NCBI GenBank assembly: GCA_026929865.2
Contig: CM049413.1
Location: forward strand, 15,186,501 to 15,250,500
Reading direction: 5' to 3'
From: Hyperoplus lanceolatus
Lineage: Eukaryota > Chordata > Actinopteri > Uranoscopiformes > Ammodytidae
DNA length: 64,000 nucleotides
A program made the translations under genes and the position numbers. The notes under the pieces were generated by a model, which was given only the letters and a program-made list of their open reading frames with translations, made no database searches and was not told the DNA's origin. Below, one piece after another: positions 27,521 through 41,095 of the stretch (within the stretch, counting starts at the first letter, position 1; every line of letters begins with the position of its first letter).

Positions 27521-29154
27521 ACATCTCATCTGCATGGCGCCATGCCCCATCGCTTCCATTGGGGTGTGTGAGAACAAAGACTTTCCATTTCTAGCGCTGC
27601 TGTGCCTGCAGGGAAAAGCCTGATCATAATTAGCTGAATGATGAGCCTCCGCCATGCATCGCACAGCAGGCCTGTGGCTGCCTCTCTGCAGCACCCCCAT
27701 TTCTTTCTCTCTCACTATTCTCTCCATTTTCTCGTGTTCCTCCTCTTTTTGCTATTTCTGGCATTGTCCGTCTATTCATTATCTCTCCAATGTGCAGTGT
27801 ATTGCTCACCATCTATCTTCTCTTCTCTCCCTCTCTCAGTCTGACTATGCCTCCCTCTCTTTGTCTCTTCCTTTATCATTCTTTCTGTTCATTTTATTTC
27901 TGTGATCTAACTCAATCTACTTTTTTCTCTTTCCTCTCTCTCTCTCGCTCTCTCCCTCTCTTTCTTAGCTCCTTTGACAAACTCGCCCTTTTTTAATCTT
28001 TCATTTCTTTTGAAGCTGGAATAAGTAGGGATGGGACAAGATTGACTTTAAACTGTCTCGTGCAAAATCAGAGCCAGACATGGATTTGCATACTCAAATG
28101 CCAATATGCCAGTGTTGAATAAAAAATGGGTGTGATGTTTACAAACATCTCTGAATCATCATTTAACAAACATAAATATGTCCCAGGGGTTATATTTTTT
28201 ACTATTACTGTGTCAATTATTAATGGGTTAGATAATATGTGCACAGCTTTTGCTGTGTAATTTCAGATTCATGATTTTTATTTTAGATGCTTTTTGTTTT
28301 TTGTTACCCCATATAGATTTGAGGTATTTCGAAGCAGCACTAAACTTTGCTAATTTTTAATGTGAGGTAAAAAACTAATACGATACCTTCAAATTGTCTT
28401 AGCTCTGTAACACTTTTCATTATCTTTCAAACCTTTTTATATCATAGGAATATCATTAACCAACTAGGATATACAACAAAAAAAGAATTACAACATGCCG
28501 CAAAAACTATTCTTTGAGATTTACCCCACATCAGGAGATAAGACACTTTCAATTTGCTCTTCCTCTCCTACCTCGATCTTATCAGTTAATGCAGTCTGGC
28601 AATCATTTCCAACATTGTTATATGATTTTTTCCCCCACTGTGTTTATGACCTAAGAATCCTTAAGAAACCTTTTTCTTCCCCCTGCTGCGCTCCGTGCTT
28701 GAGTGTTGCCATGTTTGTTGACAGTATCGTGACTTAGGGATCAGTGGAGTTTCATTATGTTGGGGATTATTCATGACATCTGTTCTGTCTACAGCCCTTC
28801 CACCGTGATAGAGAGAAGGCAATAAAGGTTTTTCCTCAGCTAACAGATGAAAGGGATACTGTGAAATCCAAAGGTGTGTCTTGACTCAAGTGGAAATCCC
28901 TGCATCTGGCAAGCATCTGCATACAGAGACCACTAATTTGTTCGCTCCACACGGTGTTGATGTTTTCATTCAATGAAATGCTAAGTCATTATTTAAAATT
29001 AATTCCATTTAGTCTTGAGTGCTTGTTAGCCGTTTTGAGTTAGCATGTGTTTTTTTGATGACACATTAACTGGTATGGTAAGCACTGAGAACAGATGATT
29101 TTGTGATTTATTTTTTTGGCATTTCTTTATTTCTTTGGATGGTTCAGTGTATGT
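27521..29154. other. intergenic, CT-rich then AT-rich, nothing recognised
   Basis: 27700-27990 is a polypyrimidine-rich stretch (CTCTCT, TTTCTT). The remainder is AT-rich. No supported gene. Confidence 0.5.
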
Positions 29155-29341
29155 GTGTGTGTGTGTGTGTGTGTGAGTGAGAGAGTGTGTGCCACATGAA
29201 CCAGGAGGGTCTGATGGACCACCAGAACAATATTCTATGAGGTGGCTGCTGGTCAACTCGCTCAAAGGCTTACTCTGCGCCCACCCCACCACTTACACTG
29301 ACACACAAAAACAAGCACACTTATGCACACCCATTTTTACA

Positions 29342-29390
<49 letters not shown>
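29155..29390. repeat. (TG)n and (CT)n microsatellites
   Basis: A short TG/GAGA run (29155-29190) and a CT run of about 43 bases (29344-29386), separated by about 150 bases. Confidence 0.9.
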
Positions 29391-30954
29391 TCCTGCCTCT
29401 CTCTGTCTGTGTACCACAACAGGCTAGGCAGATGGCAGCCCCTCGGCTCACCGTGCCAGAAAAAGCATGTGAATTAAAGGTTATACCCAGCAGGTTTGAA
29501 GAGCTGCCAGCACTGTCGCGGTGCGGCAGAGGGGGGCCCTGGCCCACCTGCCTCCCAGGCTCGGAGACATCTGGCTGGGCTTTTGTGGAATGATGAGTGC
29601 GCCGCCGCCAACCACCGCTACTGTCACCACGAACCGGCACCATGCCGAAAGGAGAAGCCATCATCTGTTCAGTTTTTCAGCTAGCAAATGGACAAATGAG
29701 CGGGTGTGTGTGTGTGTGTGTGTGTGTAGGGGAGTGGGAGGTCTGGTTGAAATTGTCCTGAATGTATCCGATTGGATGGATAAGTATAAGGATATACAGA
29801 TGATCGACGCAAAGTTAGGGCAAAATGCACGCTTCTCTCTTTCTCTCCAACATTAATTTTGTTCTATTAATAAAACACATATGAATCCTGAAATGTCTCC
29901 ACAGAAAAGTACACCTCCTAATAAACAAACATTTTAAACCTCCATACCCTTGCAAATCAGAACCTCACAAATCTGGCCTGGGTTTTCCGGATTGCATAAA
30001 GCGGTTGCCAGGTCAGGCCTTCTGTAGACACTGACTGAAACAGACATGTCAGTGGTGAAAGGCTTAACAATACAGCCTGTCTCAAATCTGCCCTTAATTC
30101 CTTCCCAATATGTTTCCCCTTGTTTGCTTTAGCTAGGAGCGGAGTGAAACGTTAGGACCCCAAGTAGCTTCACAGATGTTGCAGCATATTTTCTAGACCT
30201 GCCAACACACAGAAGCTCTATCAGGGAGCAAGACATATTACATCCACCTCAGGGAGTTACTGACAGTAATGATTAGAGGTGGTTTGATTAGAATGGCCTT
30301 TTGGTCTGTGTGCTTCAGAAAAATACAAAATATTAGATGGCAATAAATAACATAGAATTAACATTATTAATATGTATGACTGACGAGTAACAACGATCCC
30401 CAAAATACAAGGCTAAATGAAAGAGATCTTGGTGCTCAACAACAATGCTGAAAAGCAGTTTGAAGGGGCACGGAACAAAAGCATGACAGACTAACCCCAA
30501 CATTAGACAAACTTATTTAAGGAGAAAAACAAGAACGTAAATTCAGACCGTGCCTTATGCGAGACATGTTGTGGTGATGTTATGTAGACCTGGAAACAAC
30601 ACATGCGACTTGTCTGTGACCTCTCCACTCTAGAGGTCAAAACCATCAGTGATGTCAGAGCAAAACCAGATGCCAGCTGAAGGTGTTAATGACTGCTCAG
30701 CCACAAACTCAACGCAGTGTGGGGATGTTTACTGCATCTGTGTCCCTGTGTGTGTGTGTGTGTGTGTGTTTGCACTGACTCTGGGGGACCACTATCAACA
30801 GGGAGGAACTGTTATGAGGTGGGAGTGTGTGTGTGTTTTCCTTGTTGTCGAGGTGTTAATGTGCTTATCTGACTTAATAGACTTGGATGCTTGCACAAAA
30901 CACTTGTGTTCCCTCTCCCTTTCTCGTATTTTTCTCTCACTTAAACTCTCTTCT

Positions 30955-30993
<39 letters not shown>

Positions 30994-32042
30994 AGCAGCA
31001 TGTTAAAGCAGCTCCTAATGTCTGGGTCTCAATACGCAGCGCTGGACTCCCTCACTCCCTGCCAGCTGCCAGCTTCTGACCCCATGGTACATCCTCCTCC
31101 ACATGGCCCAAACAGCTGGTATCGAGCCTACATAATGTAGGACGCTCACTTGCTTACACACACACACACACACACACAAACCCACAAACACACACAAGCA
31201 GGCGTGAGTGGGCGGACAGAAGACCTGTATGTTGGCATAGTCCTACAGACACAAAAAAATCGTACATATGCAGACACGCATACAAATAAAAGAATGTTGA
31301 AGTAAATACTCTGCGATCATGCTTCTCAACACACAAAACACACTTTAGACTCTTAACTCTTTCTCTCTCTCGCCCACACACTAACGCATGCTCTGCTCAA
31401 ATGTCACCACACACACAAACACACACACACAAACATCTTAAACCACTTACTGTCTCTCACTACCCTTTTCTGAAGGTGCAGAGGGCAGAGAGAGAGCAGC
31501 ATCCTGGACACCGTGCTATTGTTCCACCGACTCTGCTAAAGTACTCACGCACACAACCCTCTTGTGTATGTTCCCCTCCTGTGTCTTCTATTGAGGAGAA
31601 GTCCGTACTGTTATACGGTGTAGAGTTTAGCATGAGAGGATGACAAATAGTTGGACACATGGTTGATGGGAAAAGCATGAGAGAGTGATTTGTGGCCGAT
31701 GATTGATTTTAAAGAGACGGCGGGCTGTGGAGAGTGTTTCGGGTGTATTATGTTGTCAGTGGCTTCTCTGGGGTTTGCTTCATCGCTATTCCAGAGCTGA
31801 AGTGCAGAGACATTGAAAAGTTTTTGAGGAGACAGAGAAAAAGAACTGGGAAAAAAATGATGGAGTGTTTTTGATTTCAAATGCGACCTTAAGTTGTTAA
31901 AATACTGTCATTGTTTATGCAGGATCAGATGGCAGCCTGTGGCAATTTGAAAGGCAATTTGCTTTACACCCTAATTTCACCCACAACGAACACACATGAC
32001 CCTGATGAGGGTTTGTTTGTCCTTCATGGAAACATACACATG
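29391..32042. other. intergenic with several short CA/TG runs, no supported gene
   Basis: 29430-29650 is unusually GC-rich and carries overlapping open frames on both strands. I see no splice-consistent exon or known domain in it. Short TG/CA arrays occur at about 29704-29728, 30748-30770, 30957-30986, 31157-31178 and 31408-31433. The rest is single-copy-looking. Confidence 0.45.
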
Positions 32043-32064
32043 CATGCACACACACACACACACG

Positions 32065-32113
<49 letters not shown>

Positions 32114-32152
32114 GCACGCACACACACACACACTCTCACACACACACACACA
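32043..32152. repeat. (AC)n microsatellite with CGCA interruptions
   Basis: About 110 bases of AC with ACGCACGC interruptions and a CTCTC break near 32134. Confidence 0.96.
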
Positions 32153-33610
32153 CCACTCCATCACCACTTCACCCATGACGGCGTATAGCCTCTAAATAGC
32201 CCCCATGGCGCTGTACTGTCTGTTGCCATCATCAGCGGCTGTCACACTTAACTGGCAGTGCCACGTTCGTCATGGTGGGGCCTTTCTATCCTATATGTCC
32301 AGTTGTGAGGGAAAGAATTTAATCTATAACAACCCCAAAAGCTATTCATGTAATAGTTGCTACTGTGCTACCTCATTGACTGATTTCAATCATTTTGTTT
32401 GGGCATTTCCCTCAGACCAGGCATGACACAGCACCTATAATGTATGACACAGCTGGTGGGAATCCAAATTCTAGTCCTGGGATATTTAAGCAAAGCGTTC
32501 TGGTTCTTGGCCTCAACTCCTCTAATTGAAGGGTAGTAAACCCTGTTACTTTAAAGTTACGCTATAGATCGGAAAAACATGTTTATGCGGTAAAACTGAA
32601 GTTGGAAATAGTTGGTATTTCTGCGTCGATTTTTTCTGCATTTATCCCAAGACATTCTTTGTTGACCGGCGCAGTGGTTTAGACTTATCTAATCGGGGGC
32701 TAAAGAAAGGGAGTGTGTCTAGTGGTGGAAAAAGGGGGCAGCCTCAGGGCAAGTTATCAGCCCCAGCAGGCTCCTAAGTTGTAGCGAGCCTGGTGGGCGT
32801 CAATACGGTGCCAGTGGGCTCACTATACTTGATGAAAAGCAGACAGTCTGCAGCTGAAAGGTAGAGCACTGGTGGGATGAAGGGATGCAGAAGAAAAGAT
32901 ATACAGTGTATTAGAGAGAGAAGAGTGCTGGTAAAGGATAAGAGCAATGGGTACAGTAGAAGGAAATATAAGAAGCGGTGTGATGATAAACAGTGTGCGA
33001 CTTAGGGAGTAAAGTGGAGTGGCGTGGATTTGGGAAAAGCTTACAGCAGGACACAGTAGATCTTTCATCCACCATGTGTGTCATGGCAAAACAGGAGAAA
33101 AGGATGGGTGTTCCATGGATTATCTTACTGCCTTAGAGACATCGTGACAGTTTACACACACATTTAACAGCAGTAGTCGTCGTCAAACACGTTTTTTTTT
33201 ATCTCTCATTTTGTTTGAACTCAAAAGGAAGAGGAACAGCTTGGGCTTTTGGAAATGTTGCATTGCAAATTCAGCGCAATTGTTTCCCTCATCACAATCC
33301 AGTTGCTGCTGCTCGAACAGAGACACAGGCAGCCACGCTTAATTGTCCAATTTGGCGATGCTTTGTGTGGAAACACTCTTAAGCCTATGATTGACTGTGT
33401 GTTTGTATCTTGATTCATTTGATTGAAGGTGCTGCATATTCTCTGAGAGAAGATGTGCAGAAGAACAAACCGTGTCTTTTGTCAACTTTGCTTTCTTCTT
33501 ATGTGAGAGTGCAGGCTGTGTATACACAAATAACTAATGCACACCATAGTGCATCTAAACAATGTAAACAAGTGAGATCAACCCTCACTTTCATTCTGAT
33601 GCTTATACAG
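32153..33610. other. intergenic, nothing recognised
   Basis: Single-copy-looking. 32670-32820 is GC-richer, with no tRNA-like or coding structure that I can establish. Confidence 0.5.
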
Positions 33611-33612
33611 TA

Positions 33613-33791
33613 AAGGTGGAGTCTGTGATTCTGGTGAATGCTTGTTGACAAAATCACTTTTTGTCAAAGTCAGTTTGTTTTCATCAGTACTCACACAGTA
33701 TGTACTGTACAGGTGGCGGATCGTGAGAAGATATTGATAGATTTTAATTTTTTTGTTAACAACAAGCATCTAGAATTGCTGACTCAACCTT
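33613..33791. mobile_element. 179-bp MITE, TA-flanked
   Basis: Left end AAGGTGGAGTCTGTGATTCT and right end (reverse complement) AAGGTTGAGTCAGCAATTCT are imperfect inverted repeats. The similarity resumes further in, around ATGCTTGTTG and its partner. TA dinucleotides flank both ends (33611-33612 and 33792-33793). No coding capacity. A Tc1/mariner-type origin is suggested by the TA flank only. Confidence 0.65.
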
Positions 33792-33793
33792 TA

Positions 33794-34063
33794 AATACAT
33801 AATAAACTGTTGAGGAATGTATGAAAAACTCCAAAGGCCATGACTGTGGTCGGAGCTAAAACATGAGGTGTGTTGTATTTGCAGCAACAGTGTGACAGAG
33901 TGCAGGTGTATTTAGCCGGCTGCTGGCTATCAGGCGGAGAGGTGGTGCAGACACACAGCACTGACAGGAAGGCAGGGGCGACAAAGTGCTGTTGATAAGG
34001 AATGGAGACAGAGGTTCACATGAGGGACGGCTGGCTTTGAGCCTGTAAACACTCTTGACATAT

Positions 34064-34103
<40 letters not shown>

Positions 34104-34364
34104 ACACCTATAGTGTATACACCAAAACACATCTGATCACAAAATAATTGTGTCATACAATAAGGAGCAGTTACATTAATTACTTCTCAATGTAATAATG
34201 TCAAACTCAAGCACAATCTTTTCCTTTCTAACGATATCCAAAGTTTGGAAATTGTGTACGAGCAAGGAAGACATTTTGATTTTTCTGTGATGTGGTAACT
34301 CAGAATATCTTTAAACCCGATGTTTACACAAGTAGAAACAGTTAAAAACATAAATAAAAAATAA

Positions 34365-34399
<35 letters not shown>

Positions 34400-35099
34400 T
34401 GTGTGTGTGATCTCTTGGGAGACATCTGACTTATTTGAGAACAAGCTGTTAACATAAAAATGGGTTACCAGAGGAGAAGTACAACAGCGAAAGCCTCATT
34501 TTATGGTGTGAAATACAACTTCAGGGACACCGTGTTGGACGTGCAAACATTTTGCGAGTGGGAAACATCACTTGAGCATTTTTATTCTTCTTGGCATGCG
34601 GGAAGTTAACATTGCAATGTTTTGCTCCAGTGCAGACTAATTCTGTACATTTGTCACTCACACAACAGGCTCTCCATTCAGGTTATATCTAAACTGAGAC
34701 AACTGTTTTCAAAGGCGAAAGATTGACAGCAAAGTGATTCTTCAGAAACAAAAACTGACTGTGAAGGAAATATGATGTAAATTTTGAATCAAAACACCAC
34801 TCATTCAGAAAACAAAAGAGAGAGAGAGAGAGAGTACTGCCATGACTATAATCCTTCAAGCTTGAACCAGTTTGTGGAAAAAGGCTGTGGCCACCTGCCA
34901 AAGTCCTCAGTCTAGCCAAGGTGTTTTACAGACTAGTGAAGGATGTCTTTGGACCTGACATATGTCCAAAGTGAACAGAGCGACTCAGATGTCTTTCCAA
35001 TAGTGCAATATATGCAATACCTCCGATACTGTATGTGTTTGTGTACCAGTTAAGGGGAAGCCGAGACGGACAGAGCACGAGAAAGGGAAAAGGGCAGGA

Positions 35100-35135
<36 letters not shown>

Positions 35136-36342
35136 TGAGTGTGTGAGCATGTACTTTTGTGTATTCAACTATTTGGGAGGTGGCGTCTCCTGGCCTGACC
35201 CCCAGACAGACAGGGTGTGTACAGCTGTGCATTTTTATTCCCAGGGCGGCTGAGTCTGAGGCCTGCAGCTTGATCCGTCAGCTGCAGGCCTTTATTCCCA
35301 ACCTCTGAAATATACAGTGCAAACTCCACACACAGTGCAGACGCAATGACGGCTGGTGCCTTGAGGGGGCCGTTACAGTCAGACCATAATTCAAACTTCA
35401 ACTCTAAAACATAGCGAAACCAAACACATCCCACTTGAACCCACAGACGATTGGAAAAAAGTTCTTCCAAACTAGTTGATTTATTCATAAGTAGTTGTCG
35501 TAGCATTTAAAAACTATTATAACGTGCGAGTTATTGATTATTTATGGCAACTATGTGTTTGTAATATATTTATATATCAGTAGTTTTTTTAATTGGAGTA
35601 CAGCTAAGTACAGCTCTCATTCTTTAATGAACACAGGATCAGTCAGCTGAGGCACATAAATGTTTTTTCCATCAAGGAAAACAGTAAGTAAAAATACAGC
35701 TAAGCTAGAAGATTCAATGTAAATCTATATCTGTCTTTTAACAGAAGTTGGCAGAAAACGCCAGTGTCACACCATTCTAAAACAGCTTTCATGTGTGCAT
35801 TTCACCGGTGTGTACGCCCCGTTTATCAGTCTGTCCTTGTCTTTACAGTCACCCAGCCACTCTAACGCAACCGATGGCTGGCATATTAGTATCCTATATT
35901 AACAGTGTATACCATTGTTCAAACTGTTTATACTTTTCTACAATGACTTTTGATGTCAAGTGTGAAATGAGCTTCCATTCCTGCACTGTACTTATTCTGG
36001 CACTACACAGGAAGCATTCCTCTCCTATCATGGTCCATGCGATGCTGTGAAGGAGCCCAGCCCTGCCTGCTCTCCATCACGTACCCTGTCACAAGCCCAG
36101 TCGGCAGCTCCCAGCTCCTAATTTGCTGCTTGGAGTTAGCGAGTGAGTGGTGGTCTGGCTAGTGTTAAGCCCCGCCGAATGATAAGATCCAGGTCCTCTC
36201 CTCTTTAAGTCCTCGCTTTTCCACGTGAACCAATGAGCTCTTTTGTTTGAGGCGGATGAACAGGGATGACTGTTGGCAGACGCACACAGACATCCACGTA
36301 GACGGGTACGCTATAAGACACTCAGACTCAGATGTAGAGGAA
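33794..36342. other. intergenic with short CA/TG arrays, no supported gene
   Basis: AC runs at about 34069-34107, TG runs at about 34367-34408 and 35101-35140, and a GA run at about 34818-34834. No element termini or exons were recognised apart from the small palindrome at 35259. Confidence 0.5.
35259..35291. repeat. perfect 12-bp-arm inverted repeat, 9-nt loop
   Basis: AGGCCTGCAGCT and AGCTGCAGGCCT are exact reverse complements separated by TGATCCGTC. The hairpin is GC-rich and stable. It lies between two copies of TTTATTCCCA (about 35233 and 35291). Confidence 0.85.
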
Positions 36343-36375
36343 ACACATACACACACGCACACACATGCACGCACA

Positions 36376-36409
<34 letters not shown>
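36343..36409. repeat. (AC)n microsatellite with GCAC interruptions
   Basis: An AC array of about 67 bases with a few G substitutions in its left half. Confidence 0.94.
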
Positions 36410-36411
<2 letters not shown>

Positions 36412-36761
36412 TACCAAACACAGGTCCAAAGATTCTATCTATCCATTGGCCCCACCACTTCCTCCAAGTGAAGCACAGAAGATGTATGACTTGTCTGCGG
36501 CTTGACGCCCGCTGTTGCGTATACCTCGACAATTCCTGGAGTGTGTAACAGATGATGTGTGTTTCGTGGCAGAGAGCACGCCCGGTATAGCTCATGGTGA
36601 CGGTCTGCAAGATGGTTACCCATATACAACATCAGGCAGACAGCCATGCAAAAGAAAAAACTAAACGTTTATTCCGGACTCCAACTGATCCTAAGTTAAC
36701 ATAAGGATAATGCTGCATACTGGGTCATACCTGTAGCTGCATTATTCAGGTTATGTGTTCT

Positions 36762-36762
<1 letters not shown>

Positions 36763-36840
<78 letters not shown>
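36763..36840. repeat. (CT)n microsatellite, 39 units
   Basis: 78 bases of uninterrupted CT. Confidence 0.97.
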
Positions 36841-36845
<5 letters not shown>

Positions 36846-38428
36846 TGTCTGACATGTGAATTACTTAAATTTTACATTTCTTAATTCTGTTGTGATTGGA
36901 CACCAATTTACTTAAGAAAGGATCAGCGATCTTTTGATTTACTGAGAGCAATCAAAGTTGCAGAACAATTGGTAGATTCGAGCGTGTCCTGGCTGCAGCA
37001 AACACATTGGCTCAAACGAATAGATACCGTAGTCTCGTGAAATATATTGACTTCAAACTTACAGTTCACACGGGAGAGAGTTCAGCCAGGGAACCAATCA
37101 GCTGTATATATATATTCACTACATCTGAGCAAAGCGAGACAGGGAAAGGGAGAAAGTCGCCCGCGGCATCTACGCTGCTTGGTTAGCATCCACTGACTGC
37201 CTAATGTTATAGATCTGTTTTTGCTGGCTCTGAGTGACTGACAGCTGACCAACTTTGTCAGCAACCTTGCAAGATCTCGCCACCCCCACCTCTCTCACAG
37301 ACCCATATCAATGACCTTTCCTTTCAAACGGCAGACCAAAATATGGAGTGAAGGCTTCCTTTTATCAGGTGCCAGCCTCAGAGTATTTCCCTTTCAAAAG
37401 AGCATAATGTAGAAAGCATAACAGGTCAGGCTGCTCACTGCTCCCATGAATCATTCTCTGCAGAGAGGACCATCTTTCAACCCTCGTGTTGTTTCATTAC
37501 CGGCTGATGAAGTAGTCTAGCCCCGTGAAGTGGGGAATCTTGTTTGGCTTGGCCAAGCCTCCCTGACCTCTGAAAATTCATGAATACCATATGTAAAACT
37601 ATTTTCAAATGCTTTAAATCCACCTCAAGCTGTTATTTTTTGTGTCATATTCTCTTTTAACTGATGCGTAGAAGGGCAAAAATATTGTCAGCTATAGCCT
37701 TGTGAATTTTCGTATGATGAAGAGGGTGGTTGCACAGAAACCATTATTTGTTAAAGGGATACCTGTCTTATCACTGAATGAGAAAGCCAGCTTCTCAGAG
37801 GGATCTGTTTATTCGCTCTTCGGTTCCCCGTTCTGTCTGCCGGGGAAGTCGCAGCAGACGATCGGAGGTCAGCATTGTGTGCCTGGAAAATAGAGAGCTC
37901 AGTAAGCCTGCCTCAGAACGCTTCCAAATAACTCCATCACTGTCTGAGCGATTGTCTATCTGCCCACATACAGTACATCTGAGTATTCATCTCCGTCACT
38001 CCTGTCCCTTTTCCCTTGTCGCTGTAGGTCTCTGCCTATTGTGTTTTCTATGAGATGGATCTCTGCTTCCTGCTCTCTTCCACTGCTCTCTCTCTCCACT
38101 TTCCCCCGATCCAATCATGTCAATCCCTCTCAATAAGCATCCAGTGGTCCCTTATGATGCAACACTCCCAGGGTCTGTTTTCAAGTGTGTCTCAGCTTGC
38201 CTGAAAATCCCACGAATAGCCCTGATATTGCCTCAAAAATAAAAAGAGGCTACAAAAGCACCGATTGTGGTAATATCCACCATTCGAACGGGGCTCACAC
38301 ATTGCAGGGCTCTGCCAGAGAATTTATTTTAGTAATGAGATGGAGAGATGCCCTGCGCATATCACAGCTTGGGCTTTGATTCATGCCGCCGAATGAGGTG
38401 ATGCCGTAATTTGTACACGAGGGGAAGA
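36841..38428. other. intergenic, nothing recognised
   Basis: No exon, RNA gene or element boundary that I can support. Confidence 0.55.
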
Positions 38429-38454
38429 CACACACACACATGCACGCATGCATG

Positions 38455-38516
<62 letters not shown>
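38429..38516. repeat. (AC)n microsatellite with GCATGC interruptions
   Basis: The first 35 bases are interrupted by TGCACGCATGCATGC. The remaining roughly 50 bases are nearly pure AC. Confidence 0.95.
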
Positions 38517-38517
<1 letters not shown>

Positions 38518-39222
38518 CCATTTAGTGATGGGATCCAGCCCTGTTCGGTGGCACTCTCCCAGCCCATCTGGCTTCATTTACAATCCAGTTGGAGTCACAC
38601 ACGAACATTATACTTGGCTGTCTTGATTTTTATTGGTCAGCCTTGATTTATGACCATCAAAGTCCAAAATAATTGGCTGACACTGGATGTCTTTTATAAG
38701 TCGTGTTCAGGGGGCAAAGCTTCAGCGGCAAAAAATGCTGGAAAATGAGTGAAAACAGTAGGAATGCATGACGTGATGCTGCCTTGAGAAGGAGCAGCAG
38801 AGTCTCTGCAGCCATGCTTCCACTTGTGTATTTTTATAACAGGCGCCTCCTTGGCCAGTTATATATGGCCGTGCCAAGTACTTGTGTACACAGCGATGGC
38901 CAGGTCGTAACTTGTAGATGAAAAACATCTTCACCAGGATAGGTCCAGTGACAAGAGAAAACACAGATATTGCAGATATTGTTATTTTTCTTTTCATTTT
39001 AAAAAGATGATTTAACTGTTTTTGGGACAAATTTGTAGAAACAGTGTCTAGCTTCAAGTGACAGGAAGCTAACTTAAAGCTTCCCATCGATAAAGTTAAA
39101 GCTTATTAGCGTAGCTTGCTAACGTTGGCACTGATTACCAACATAATTTTACTTTTTTATCACGGAATTTTAACGCATGTTCATCACACGTTATACAAAT
39201 GACAAGTTCTTGCTGGCATTAA
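38517..39222. other. intergenic, nothing recognised
   Basis: A minus-strand frame at 38722-39087 has no recognisable domain and no supporting splice signals. Otherwise featureless. Confidence 0.5.

Positions 39223-39314
<92 letters not shown>
39223..39314. repeat. (ATCT)n = (GATA)n microsatellite, 23 units
   Basis: 92 bases of pure tetranucleotide, the second GATA array of the window and in the same orientation as the one at 20553. Confidence 0.97.
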
Positions 39315-39458
39315 AAAATCTATGTATCTCTCAAAAAATCAATTTTTATTTAATCTCTTTTTTAAATCTCTTTAGGCAATAACCATGAGTCGGGAAGTGT
39401 ATCTTTAATTCCATATCCTCTGTAGTCAATCAAGTTAACACCCCATCACTGTGTCATT

Positions 39459-41087
39459 CAGAGGTGGAAAGAGTACAAAAATATTCTACTCAAGTAAAAG
39501 TATGATTACTTGGATGAAATTTTACTTAAGTAAAAGTAAAAGTACTGGTCTAAAAATCTACTAAAGTAAAAGTAAAAAAGTAGCTGATTTAAAATGTACT
39601 TAAAGTACAAGTTACTAGTTACTTTTTAACAGCGGGAGGGGGCAGGGGTCTCTTGTAGGGCATTATATATATAGACAAACTAGTTTTGTTTAATTAATAC
39701 AACACTTTTACAAATTAAAGTGCACAAATTAAACAAATCACGTCACCACACATGTATGGATGTATACTGTGTCATTATACTTTAGATAAGCAAATATGGA
39801 GCAAATAGTCTGTTAATGTGGGAATTTAACCGGTCTACAGACCTAAACAGACTGCAGCTGCAGTTCTAATAATGTAATTGTGTATAATTGATCTAAACCA
39901 TGGACATTGCAAGGTTAGGCTGCTCGATTTTGACAAATCATAATCATGATTGACATTTTGTAATCACAATAATTATAGACAATTATTCATTGATTTAAGA
40001 ACTGCAACATGCACTTATTTAACATTTGAAACCATGACTTTAAACATAGCCTTAGCCTATCCTAATTGAACTGAAAACAAGGAAAATACAAATAGCCTAA
40101 GAAAAACATATTTTTAATAATTAAATTAAATAAGTGTCAAATTCAAAATAAACCGTTGGAAATGTTGTTGATAGGGCACGTCTTTTGCTAGCAGGAATGA
40201 GAGGGCATATTTTATTTATATCTCATGGAGCTGGCTGGATAAGCAAATTGCATTGCAGGCTACAGTGTTCTTAATTGATGACTGTTGTGGTGACAAGAGT
40301 CAAGGAGCTTTAAACTTCCTGAGTTTTTATTCCGTTATTGCTTGGTCATAGACCACTAGGATTCAACTTAAAGTGAGTAAACTAATTGGTCGTGATGTTT
40401 TGAGGTGCAGCTGGGTCGCATATGCCTTTTTTCTCTCTCTCTCACGGTCGCGTATGTCATCTGACTCGCTTATCCGCGCGTAACATATCTTGCACATTAT
40501 TTTAGTCTATTAGTTTTACCTTTCTTCTCGACCAAAGGCTGCCTTTCTGCCGTCTTCTGGAAGTTTTTCAAAGCTCCCGGCAACACGCACCGTCTCCATC
40601 CTACTCTGCACTGTTAAACTGAAAGCTAAACTATCAGGTGAGGGAGGGGCCGATCGCACGGCTGGATGAAAGGTTTGCTGCATTTAAAAGCCATTTAAAA
40701 GGTACAATGATAGTTTAACTAGGATTATTTTGTTTTAATGATAAAGGGAAGCAATGTTTGTTGTTATCATGTAGTCGCAATGTGTTCTTTATATGTCCAT
40801 GGTTCTCTCCTCCTGTCGATCATTCACTGTGTTAGTTTCCGGTATTGTGCCGTAAAAATAAAAGCCCCCCGCGATATTTCTTTTCTTTTCTCTCCTTTCC
40901 CTAGCCTATCTATTTTTTTACTTAGTAACGCAGGTGATATAAAATGTAGCGAAGTACAATACTTCACAATAAACATACTCAAAGTAAAAGTAAAAGTATA
41001 GGTTTTAAAAATCACTTAAAAAATACACGAAAAAACTACTCAATTACAGGAACGCGAGTAAATGTAATTCGCTACTTTACACCCCTG
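39459..41087. mobile_element. non-autonomous hAT element with AAGTAAAAGTA subterminal repeats
   Basis: Termini CAGAGGTGGAAAG (left) and CAGGGGTGTAAAG (right, reverse complement) are inverted. The flanks are exact 8-bp duplications, GTGTCATT (39451-39458 and 41088-41095), diagnostic of hAT insertion. The first roughly 150 bp and the last roughly 100 bp carry many CAAGTAAAAGTA/ACTTAAGTAAAAGT units, the kind of subterminal array that hAT transposases bind. Interior frames show no transposase domains, so the 1629-bp element depends on an autonomous relative. Confidence 0.94.
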
Positions 41088-41095
41088 GTGTCATT

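Noticed and set aside
29430-29660. GC-rich overlapping open frames as a possible exon
   Set aside because: No convincing acceptor/donor pair with a conserved domain. GC content alone explains the openness on both strands.
32655-32820. Possible tRNA-derived SINE head
   Set aside because: I could not find matching A-box and B-box promoters or a cloverleaf, and no target duplication.
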